NCBI GenBank assembly: GCA_020698575.1
Contig: CM036241.1
Coordinates: 9,404,416-9,468,415, forward strand
Source of the DNA: Bostrychus sinensis
Lineage: Eukaryota > Chordata > Actinopteri > Gobiiformes > Eleotridae
Direction: 5' to 3'
DNA: 64,000 bases
The position numbers were made by a program, and so were the translations under genes. Under the pieces are notes generated by a model. That model was not told where the DNA came from and made no database searches. It saw only the letters and a list, made by a program, of their open reading frames with translations. Shown in pieces: positions 1 through 9,200 of the stretch (position 1 is the first letter of the stretch; each line of letters begins with the position of its first letter).

Positions 1-56
1 TACTCCTCGGCCTCAAGGTCAAACTCTGTCGCAAAAGTGTCACATCGACCTTGTCT
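1..56 (-). CDS. RUVBL1: RUVBL1 coding exon 6 (partial)
   Basis: A T-rich tract and TGCAG acceptor (57-70 on plus) precede AGA CAA GGT, reading RQGRCDTFATEFDLEAEE, which continues directly from exon 5 (SGAVK). The exon is cut by the window edge within a Tyr codon. It encodes part of the domain II insertion. Confidence 0.95.
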
Positions 57-3000
57 CTGCAAAAAACAAACAAACAAACAAAAACAAAAAAACACATTAC
101 ATTCATCATTTTCAAATCTGTCTGGGAACAAAAGAGCTACAGTACAGAGAGGTGCAGGTGTGTGGTGACCCTGTGCCAGAGCCCATCTCAGGATGAAAGC
201 ATTGCAGAAATCAGGTTATAAGGTTGTCAACAGTAACAAATGTGTGGACCGGGCCTCCCCTGCTGAACCCTGAATAAAGGGGTCTATGTGCCCGGGGCCC
301 ACCAGCGTCGACTAAAGCAACCGTCACAGCAGCCTTTCAACACACGCCACAAGCCCCCGGTGCAGAGGAGGAGATGGGGAGATACAGAGAAATGTGAAGA
401 GCGGCAGGAATGACAGGCTCATTCCCCAGAGCTGGAGAAACTCCATGAAGGTTCCAGGATGATATTGGACACAAGAAAACTACAAAGAGGAAGACCGCAG
501 AGGACAGGCAGGTCAGAGGATAGCGGTCGACCGATATGGGTTTTCTATGGCTGATGCCCATTTTTTAAATTCAGAGCAGCCAATGGTCAATAAACACTGC
601 TGATTTTTGGGACCAATATATAGGGCCGATTTTCTTAATTTAATATAGCTATCTGTTTTAGTATTGCTTATTAAAATGGAAACAAATGTGTTAGAATTGG
701 ACAGTGAGAACAGTTAAAGAGGAGTTTTTTTTTTAGAAAACCAATAAGGCAACTTCAGTCAAACTCTCTGTGCAGGTAGATCTTGTGGAGAGCTACAAAA
801 TGCATTTTGTTTTTTTGTTCTACAAGGTTCTATCCCAGAGAAACAAGCAAAATCTTTTTATTGCTGTTTTGAGCTTTTCAGGCTGAGATAAAATGATTTT
901 GGATGTTTCCTATGAACTGTAGAGTAAGAGTCCAAACTGTTACCAGATGGTTGGAGAAACTGGGGTCCTTCAGTCACATGGTTGCCCAGACATGTGCCTG
1001 ACCAAACATCGGCGTAAAAGCGAAAGAATTGACCCATTGTCTTTAAAATGGAAAAATCATCCCGATATATATTGGTCAACATCTATCAAAAATTTACAAC
1101 TTTACACTAAAATATTATAAGCATTTATTCATGCATCATTAAAAAGGGCCAGCACCTGTGGAGGCTGAAGTGGCTGGAGTTTGCCTGTTTTTAATTGGTG
1201 TGTACTATAGGGCGCACTGTCATTGTGAATGGTCTATTTTCAAACTTTTTTCACATATAAAGCGGTCCAGACTAAAAGGCGAAACAAAACAGTCAGATAA
1301 GTCAGTCAGTCAAACTTTATTCAACGCGTTCACCATAACTCCCAAACTTGTTCAGTTGTAACGCGTGAATAAAAAACACAATCTGAGACCACTAAATTAA
1401 ACGATAGCGTATTCACAATAACTCATAACTGTTCAGTTAACGTTATAACAAAATACAACACAATACACTCACTTTTTCAGTTCATTCCTCGTCCACAAAT
1501 CCCTCAAATTCTTCATCTTCAGTGTCCGAGTTAAACAGTTGGGCGATTACGACAATATTATGGTGAAGCACAGTATGTATTACTCCGCGATGCTAAGGCG
1601 CGCTGTCGTTTTTTGAAAAGATTGAAGGCTTTTAAGTGCGCCCTATAGTGCGGAAAATACGGTACACACACAAAAATAACCAACAGCTTCACTTCCCTTG
1701 AGGACATTTACATGAGACAGCACAGAAGCAGAACAACCTCCGTAATCCCACCCAGCAAATGAACTGTTCTCACTTTTCCCTCAGACAGAAGGCTACGGCC
1801 TAGAGGTCACAAAAATAAGGCTAAAATACAGCTTCTTCTCAGAAAATATTGAGATTAAATCATTTAATCAGTGACCCGGTCCTGGATAAGTGATAGAAGA
1901 TGGATGGTTGGTATTTTCCGTTATTGCCCCCACTATATGCTGCTGGGCCTTAGTAACAATTTTTATTCACACATCTTTGCTAAATACAGGTATACAAGTA
2001 GGACTAGGCATAACGATACCTTCACAGCTCCACTGTTGGCTTCAATGTAGATAACGTCTCCCACTTCAACTCGCTCCTTCTGAAGACTTTCATAAATACT
2101 GGGATCAAGCTGAAAGACAAGACAGTAACTTTTACTATACTGACCATTTTGTACCATTTCATGTCAGCCAAGTCTATACCTGCCATATTTTAACAGGTTT
2201 ATGAGAAAACACTTTACCTTGAGTTGCTTGGTGCCTTTAGCGGTCTTCAGGCCGATGATGACGTGGCTGATAGTTTTCCCGTATCCGCCCATGGGGTTCT
2301 CAGTCTCACAGGGGGTCAGCTCAGTCACTTCTCCTTCATACACCTCTTTTGTCTCTTTAATTCGCAGGCCTAAAGGTGAACAACGTGGCATTTACACAAA
2401 TCAACAATGGAAAGATACTTTATTTGGGCTTTGATTACAAATACATTTCCTAAAACAATGCATTTACTATCACGGTCCCATCCTCAGCCCCAACAACACA
2501 GCAACCAGAGGGTTTTAATTTTTGATTTCAGCACTAGACTGATGCAATCTGGGAAAATACTTCTGCTTTTATGCACAGTAATATTTGCATAAACTCCTTC
2601 CCAATTCAAGATTCTTTATTGTCAATTTCTCTATATGTAAAGACACACAGGGGAATCAAATCATTCTCTCGATGTAAACATGTAAATAAGACTAAAATAA
2701 AAATATGTAAATAAAACAGAAAAAGACAACAATAATTTCAATACACATTAAATACAAAATATATGTCAAATGCAATGTACACTAAATACAAACTAGACAA
2801 AACCTATGTGCAAAGACAATAACTATGGTAACTATGATTATACTTCACTTTGCTTCCCTTTTCTTTATTATGTTTTTATTTTTTGCCCTGTGTATGAAGA
2901 TGTAGGCAGAGCTAAAATAATTGCAACACTTGTTCTCACTCATTGTCGACAAGTTGTGTAAACCACCACCAACAGGAGAGTCCCCATCTCAAGACCTCTC

Positions 3001-5293
3001 TTTAAACATATGATTAGCCAACTCTTTCAGCATTATTAAAATACTTAAAATAGTAATAATAAAGCCTATATGATGTCTTGTTTTTTTCCACAGATTATCC
3101 CAACATATCCATAGAATACCCATTACAATATATTATGTGGTTAAACAGTCCCTCAACTATAATAAAAATGTACTTAAATTCTGCAGCTGGTGGACGTATT
3201 AATTACAGAACAAACATGTGCTTATAAAATGACTGCCCATAATTATGAGTAACATGATCTCAGTCTGTTTGCCCGGGAAGCACACAGGTGGCTGAGGGTC
3301 TGAGGGCACTGTTTAAAGCTTATGGCCTGTCTGTCACATTACTGTTTTTGACAAGGCGATGACAACTACAGAATTTACCCCCTTTACTTTAGCAGATCCA
3401 GTTCTAGGGGAGGAGCACATATGCCAATGCCCACCTTGAGTATCTCAGCTCTATTTCCTCCTCTGTGACGGGAACAATCAGCAGCTGGCTAACCCTTCTC
3501 CATTGTTCTCCCAAATATCTCGCTCCTAAATATTTACCAAGCTCTGTTCGGCTAACAATTTCGAGCATCTAATGAAACATCTAATGACCACTTAGATAAT
3601 CAACCTTTTGGAAAAACTTTGAGTACCTAATGTAATAGCCACAAGTCTTGTTCTATATCCTAGTGATGATCTTATAAAATAGATAGTAGGTATGCAATTT
3701 TTTCGTATTAAGGGAAAATAGTTTAAAACCCTGGCCATACAATAGTGCAATCTAATCCCATCATCTAGACTTTTTGTATCATGGATTTCAACACCTCTAT
3801 CTTGTTGCTATAGAGCAGATAAAACACATGGAAAAGACTGGCTATGGGAAATGTGGATTAATGTTGATATTTAGATGTTTAAAAGGTAACATCACGTATT
3901 GGGACTGTGAGAATCAACTTGTTTCAAAAGTTGAGAGGTTCCTATATTATGTTACCATTTGTCAAAACTATGGAGACTTCTATAGCACTCACCAATGGCT
4001 CTTCTGAAATTCTCCATCAACACTTCTGTCTTTTTAATCTCTGTGGAATAAACTTCACTGCCGACCATCGGACAGAAGGGCACCTTGTTACCCAACTCCT
4101 GCGCTACAGCCAGTGCTAAAGCAGTCTGGAAAAACAAAAGAAAAAAATGGTCACCAACATGAACCACAAGAAAGGACACACATATTTAGCTAATTCATTT
4201 AAGTTTGTGCATGTTACCTTTCCTGTGCCTGGTGGTCCTGCTAATAAAACTGCTCTCCCAGCCATCTTCTTTGCACGGATCAGCTCAACAATGATACCAC
4301 AGGCCTGAAAGCATTAATAACACATTTATTCACAAAGTACAACATAAAGTTAATGCATGGCATTATCTGGGTGCACCTGTTCTGGTGCACTCAACCTTAA
4401 ACATAAAACTCAGGGTAGCTCCAGGTTTGGTCTTGTGAAATTTAAGACCTTTTTAAGACTTTTTAATGCCCTTAGAGTGAAATTTAATGTCAGCATTGTC
4501 AACAACAGAACAATAATCTGTATGGACTTTACACAAAGGAATTATTCATTCTACTCTCTTAAGGGTTTTATTTTATTTATTTTTTCTGTCTAAGACAGAT
4601 GAAAGAACTCCAGTGCTGCATTAAAAAATCATTAATAAATAAATCATGCATTTCAATTATAACATTTCTTCAATAAATACATGTATTAGTGCTGTGCCTC
4701 TAACGTTACTTTTTTGTAATATTAACACTAATATTTTGACCATTTTTAAGGCCTAGATAAACAAAATATGTATCTACTAATATTTAATCCTTTAAAGGCC
4801 TTGAATTAGACAAGATAAAATTTAATACCAATTTGATGCTTTTAAGACCTTGGGGCTACCATGAAACTGCAATTGCTGTACTTTGTGTGTTTTTTTTTTT
4901 TTTTTTTTCATTTTAGAGTATGGGGTTGATAATGTTATTGAATGACATAAGTATATAGCGAGTCTCTTGACCCGGTTGTTGAAAAGCGGCCCCACAGTAA
5001 CAGTTAACGTTACATGCTAAAGAAATTAGCACTTAGCACTATTCCGCCTTCTAGTTACCATCTAATTTCAAGCACGCAATGGCAACAGAGGCTCTGGTCA
5101 TTCATTTAAATAAAGCACCGATAACATGAAAGCAGTAACTTATTCCTATTACCTCTCTTGCAGCCTCCTGTCCCACCAGACCGCATGCCGACTGCTTAGC
5201 ATTACCGGCCTCGTCCAGTCCCAGTCCTTTGACGTGACTGTGTGAGGCGATACGTTGTGTTTTCGTTGTGCTTTTCACCTCCTCGATCTTCAT
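1..5293 (-). CDS. RUVBL1: RUVBL1 (Pontin, RuvB-like AAA+ ATPase 1), 5' part of gene
   Basis: Six coding exons on the minus strand give residues 1 to about 219 of a family usually near 456 aa; the remainder runs off the left edge. Seen: the N-terminus MKIEEVKSTTKTQRIASHSH, a Walker A motif GPPGTGKT at residues 70-77 split between exons 2 and 3, a PMVGSEVYS segment, and the start of the inserted OB-fold-like domain II (from about residue 122). Walker B, sensor and arginine-finger regions lie outside the window. Family knowledge: RUVBL1 forms hexameric or dodecameric rings with RUVBL2 and acts in INO80, SRCAP and TIP60 chromatin remodelling and, with R2TP, in assembly of snoRNPs and PIKK kinases, in nucleus and cytoplasm. 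All introns are GT-AG and phases agree across junctions. No frameshift or stop is seen in the visible exons. It is divergent from EEFSEC and probably shares its promoter. The identity is essentially certain. Confidence 0.97.
521..1086. repeat. hAT-like MITE, diverged copy
   Basis: The left end GGTCGACCGATATGG and right end CCGATATATATTGGTCAAC are imperfect inverted repeats. The interior block near 870-945 (TTTTGAGCTTTTCAGGC followed by TTTCCTATGAACT) is shared with the better preserved element at 8948-9553. Ends are worn and no target duplication is clear. It sits inside RUVBL1 intron 5. Confidence 0.65.
1203..1664 (-). mobile_element. pogo-like (Tc1/mariner superfamily) transposon remnant
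   Basis: The right end CCTATAGTGCGGAAAATACGG followed by TA matches the inverted-repeat ends of the elements at 10460-11194 and 38023-38917; the left end has lost the outermost CCGTATTTTCCGC. On the minus strand, 1482-1545 reads AQLFNSDTEDEEFEGFVDEE then stop, an acidic C-terminal tail like that of pogo/Tigger-type DDE transposases. Internal deletion leaves only about 460 bp. Confidence 0.7.
1482..1545 (-). pseudogene. relict C-terminal tail of pogo-like transposase
   Basis: Minus-strand translation ends in SDTEDEEFEGFVDEE and a TGA at 1482-1484. The second copy at 10844-10954 gives SDTEDEEFKGFSD and stop, so two independent copies agree on frame and motif. No catalytic DDE core remains. Confidence 0.65.
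2020..2109 (-). CDS. RUVBL1: RUVBL1 coding exon 5
   Basis: Ninety bases, 30 codons, phase 0 at both ends: begins LDPSIYESLQKERVE and ends IEANSGAVK. Acceptor TTTCAG, donor GTATCG. Residues 172-201, within the domain II insertion. Confidence 0.97.
2218..2369 (-). CDS. RUVBL1: RUVBL1 coding exon 4
   Basis: The 152-base exon completes the Gly codon begun in exon 3 and reads LRIKETKEVYEGEVTEL to GTKQLK (residues 122-171). Acceptor TTTAG, donor GTAAAG. The segment is nearly identical to the vertebrate consensus. Confidence 0.97.
2370..3992 (-). other. RUVBL1: RUVBL1 intron 3, no gene seen
   Basis: About 1.6 kb of AT-rich sequence. The motif near 3058-3105 (ATAATAAAGCC, then GATGTCTTG and TTTCCACAGAT) recurs near 19446-19480 and 49350-49395, so it belongs to a short interspersed repeat. 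Positions 2612-2660 resemble a common fish repeat tail. Nothing else is identifiable. Confidence 0.7.
3993..4125 (-). CDS. RUVBL1: RUVBL1 coding exon 3
   Basis: 133 bases, 44 codons plus one base. Begins with the Thr that completes the Walker A GKT, then ALALAVAQELGNKVPFCPMV and ends ENFRRAIG. Acceptor TCCAG, donor GTGAGTG. Residues 77-121. Confidence 0.97.
4218..4304 (-). CDS. RUVBL1: RUVBL1 coding exon 2 (Walker A)
   Basis: 87 bases, 29 codons: ACGIIVELIRAKKMAGRAVL followed by LAGPPGTGK. Acceptor TTTCAG, donor GTAACAT. The ATP-binding P-loop is intact; its final Thr is the first codon of exon 3. Confidence 0.97.
4411..4862. repeat. terminal-inverted-repeat MITE (copy 1) in RUVBL1 intron 1
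   Basis: The left end CAGGGTAGCTCCAGGTTTGG and right end CTTGGGGCTACC are imperfect inverted repeats. The interior (TTTAAGACC blocks, CATGATTTATTTAT region, AATATTTCTTCAATAAATA region) is found in reverse orientation at 12810-13187, in EEFSEC intron 3. Family name not assigned; hAT-like by general form. Confidence 0.7.
5153..5293 (-). CDS. RUVBL1: RUVBL1 coding exon 1 with start codon
   Basis: ATG at 5293-5291 opens MKIEEVKSTTKTQRIASHSH, the canonical family N-terminus, so the start is secure. It runs 47 codons to GQEAARE and ends at donor GTAATA (5152-5147). Confidence 0.98.
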
Positions 5294-5943
5294 AGTTGTA
5301 ATATTCTATGACAACTAGAAACTACCAAGTATCTTTAGTGGTAAAGCAAATAGCCCCAGAGTCTATCTTGCCTCCACAATAGGCGCCGAAACTCAAAACA
5401 CAGGGAAATCGGTTACCATGTGGGTTACTAGGGAAAATGAGCGGAAGTGATTCTTGTAGACTCCGCCTACTATTACTTTTATAAAAAATAAAAATAAAAA
5501 TGTATTTAAAATAATATAGTTTACCAATTGTTTATGTATTTACTGTGTTTATATTTAAGGTTTATTCTGTTATAACTTTGCGTAATAAAAAATTAAAATT
5601 TGCTTTCGTAAAAATACAACGCACCCATTGGCTAAAACAAGTGTCAATCAACTTGAAGTCCCGCCCCCAATATATTCACTTCCGTGTTGTCTCGACCTCT
5701 CAGCTAGTAGAAACTGTCAGAAACTTGTCAGTGAGTAAAATATGTCTTCATTTTGACATTAAACTAAATATATTAACGTCCAGATCTTCATAACAATTTG
5801 ATGCGATCCTAAAGTAAATAAGTAAACGTTAGCGCTTAAAATCTTCGGAGTTAGCATGTTGTCAAGTTAGTCGAAGCGAAGTCCAATATCCATCTAAATA
5901 GAGTTAATATTTTTCGCTATAATATTCAAGTGTTTTTCTGAAA
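5294..5943. promoter_or_regulatory. Shared RUVBL1-EEFSEC intergenic promoter region
   Basis: This 650-bp gap separates two divergent start codons, so it must hold both 5' leaders and the promoters. Visible motifs: an ETS-type GCGGAAGTG at 5441-5449, inverted CCAAT (ATTGG) at 5627-5631, a GC-box-like CCCGCCCCC at 5660-5668, and a second ETS-type CACTTCCG at 5677-5684. No TATA box is placed convincingly for either gene. ETS, Sp1 and CCAAT motifs without TATA are typical of bidirectional housekeeping promoters. Transcription start sites cannot be fixed from sequence alone. Confidence 0.75.
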
Positions 5944-6244
5944 ATGTCGGACCAGTCAGACTCTCGCACCAAAACGTTAAATTTCAACGTGGGAGTGCTG
6001 GGGCATGTTGACAGTGGGAAGACTTCACTGGCCAGGGCTCTGAGCAGCACTGCATCCACCGCTGCCTTCGACAAGAACCCCCAGTCCCGGGAGAGAGGCA
6101 TCACCCTGGATCTGGGCTTCTCCTCCTTTACCGTGGACCTCCCGGATCACCTGAGGGAGAGCGCCGGGGAGCGGTATGACAGCCTTCAGTTCACCCTCGT
6201 GGACTGTCCGGGGCACGCCTCTCTAATCAGGACAATCATTGGAG
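5944..6244 (+). CDS. EEFSEC: EEFSEC coding exon 1
   Basis: ATG at 5944 opens MSDQSDSRTKTLNFNVGVLG followed by the P-loop; 100 codons plus one base, ending TIIGG across donor GTGAGTGG. It carries G1, the RGITLD switch region and G3. It is CpG-rich relative to the intron that follows, as expected of a promoter-proximal exon. Confidence 0.97.
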
Positions 6245-9200
6245 GTGAGTGGATCCTATAAGCTTGAGTGAGAAGTTTCAGGATCAACCTGCCCCACAAG
6301 AATCACAAACATTTCAAACTTATAATCAATAAGGGGATAGTCCATTTGTCTTGTTAATGGGAGTTTGGGATATAGACAAGTCACTTATTACCCACAGATG
6401 GTAATTGTAAACGCACTCATATTTTGCAGAAGCAGACCAGAACAATGATACTGGCTTTCTGTTATTTGTATGACTGTAAATGTGCTATTCAAAATACACT
6501 TTTATAGCAATGAACATGGCTTACAAAACCTCTAATAGCTAAGTTATTCACTGGAATTTAATTTGACATGTGACTGCTTTTTATTTAGTTCCACTGTTTT
6601 GAACCCCAGAACTTAGCACAAGCACTTGGCTGTAGCTTTGGTCCATGTACTAAGTATAATTAATTTGCACTTGATTAAAGTTGATGAATGAAAATGCTTG
6701 TTGTAAGGGGTATTTCTAATTTCTCAACTTGGTAAAACAAACTTAAAAACAGGAAGATGCCTGATGTAAACAAAGATGGGTTACCTTCGAAAAAAAGCCT
6801 GAAGACAAATTATTAGCATGTCGTCGTCAACTTGAACAAGTGTAAATGAATTATACTTAGTACATGGACCACCTTTTTCAACTTTTGGGTCATTTTACAA
6901 ACATTTTATAAATATACCATCTAGGGTCCTCAAATTTGAATGAACATTGAAGGCATTCAGTAGTTTAAATGTTAAGTGTAACATTTTCACTGGCCCTGTT
7001 TAGTCTGGGATTGTTCCTGTCTTCTTTGCTAAACTGGGAATGTGCTAACTACTATCTACAGCAAGCAAAATATTAGCTCCAAAATATATAATAGAACCAC
7101 AGAACAAAACACTGAACTAATTTTAGAAGAATATTTTAAAGCTGTAATGAACAGAGATGAAGCTGATTAAGCAAAGCACCATGCACAATATCAATAATGT
7201 TAATAATGTTGTTGTAATTAAAGCTGGTCATTGCAGTATCTCTTGTTTATGATTCTTATTTACTCGTGTAGTAGTCCTTCATCAATATCAGTTTCCAGTG
7301 CTTAAACTCTTATAGGCAGCAGGTGTCACTCAGCAGGTGTAAATGGGTCATAAATAAAGCTTGGATATTCGATTACTATCCCAGAGGTATGATGATCCAG
7401 GTGACAGTGACAGTTTCAATTAATTAGCTTCATTCAAAACCAGCTTAAGCTGTCATTTTATATTCTACAGCACCTCATGTCTCATATATATTTATAAAGA
7501 CCCTATAAAGACACCTATACAAAGGGATACAAAGGGAGTGTAGTGCACACCATGTAACTGAGAATGCAAGAACCTAAAAACATGTTCAGAGGATCCCTAT
7601 ATAATGATATCTTTACTCATTAATGTACCTTAATTGAATACTGCTGAAACTTAAAATCCACTTTTTAAATACTGGAACCATGCAGAAAGTACAGCAGGAG
7701 CTGCATTGTCTTTCATCCTGTTTAAATTTGAAATATCCACCAGAGGGCACTCTTTCACTGTAGTTAGTAGAATCAGTAGTAAGGTAATATGGAAGTTAGA
7801 GAGAAATTACACTGATGCCCCACCATAAATCAATAAACTGACATGACCTGTGTATAATAAAAATACTACAGTTACAAATTTATTTAATAATATTTTTTAG
7901 CAAAAATAATGCTGTTAAAATGAGAACTCCATTGTTTATTGTATATGTCCAGTATATTGTGTATGAGACAGTTGTTATCAGATAGAAACCTTTTAAATCA
8001 TTCATTTTTGGAAATTGAAAACTCATTTAATTGTTTTAAATGCTCCAGTAATAAACCGTCGTTTGTTACTGGAGACTCCAGTGGGACCATGCCAACCAAG
8101 ACTTGGCAAAGCCAAAATATATCACTGAAGATCACTGACATCCAACTAGAACTTTTTATTTTTATTTGGATGCTCCACAGTTTGATTTTAGGCTCTGTTT
8201 GGACAATTATTTTGGCAAAGTCTGTCACATAGAATAAGAAAGCTGTAACATTGTACATACAAGTAGTTATTTGTAATTGATGATGCAGCACTAAATTTGC
8301 AATATATTCTGCTGCTCTATCTATAAGTCTATATACGTATCAGTATAACATATAAGTCATTGAGGTGGCACTGCCACATGCTGTAGATTAAGGAGGAAGG
8401 AAAGTGTGGGGATAGGAGTATGTATTAAACTTCCTCTCATGTCCCAAGTGAGGAGCTCTCAGGAAAGAGGTGCAGCCAAGAAGAAGGAGAGAAGGCACAG
8501 GAAAGCACTCGGCCGAAGTAAAAGGAGAGTAAAGAGCAGCTCTGGTTTCAGCCCCCAGTCCTTCAGTCCTTTTGGCCCTGGACCCTTCCTTAATTCATGT
8601 TCATGTTCGATTGTTTTTGTTGGAGGACTCTCTCTGTTCCTGTTTGTTTTGCTGTTTCAGCTTCTCCCAACAGTGACGTTGTTTAAAACAGAGCCCTGCT
8701 TGCTATGTGCTGCTATTATCACGTTTCAGTTATGGTTGATGTTTTGCTTTGGTCATTGGTTAGGGCTGCACAGTATTGCAAATGTATCTCAAACAGGGGA
8801 TCTTCTGGATCTAGATACATGAAAACTAATGATTTATTCCTTGGGCCATTTCTTTTCTTTTTCCTTCTTCCATTTAATTTCTTCTGAAAAGTTCTTTAAA
8901 ATCCAATCATTACTTTTTGAATTGAAAGACACTGTCAAAGTCCTTGTTAGAGCCCGACCCTTATGGATTTTTTGAGGCTGAGGCTGATATTAAGTGACAA
9001 AAAAATAAATAAAAAAAATACCGATATCCGATACTTCGGCCGATACATTATACATTAGGAAAAACTATTTTAAAGCATTTTTCTTTCCACTCTTGGTGTG
9101 AACTCTTGTTCATGAATGCCACTTTATTAGACTAAACTTATTTTTAAAATGTTGTAGAAAGCTGCATTATTGTTCTTTATGCTGATTGTTATTTAGGTTG

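Larger units (their letters stand above)
57..2019 (-). other. RUVBL1: RUVBL1 intron 5
   Basis: This intron of about 1.96 kb contains an hAT-like MITE near 521-1086 and a pogo-like transposon remnant at 1203-1664, listed separately. The remaining sequence (57-520 and 1665-2019) shows no coding potential that I can support. Confidence 0.8.

Noticed and set aside
8406..8822. 138-codon frame with a hydrophobic C-terminal half
   Set aside because: Lies in EEFSEC intron 1, runs into the MITE at 8761, and matches no family that I know.
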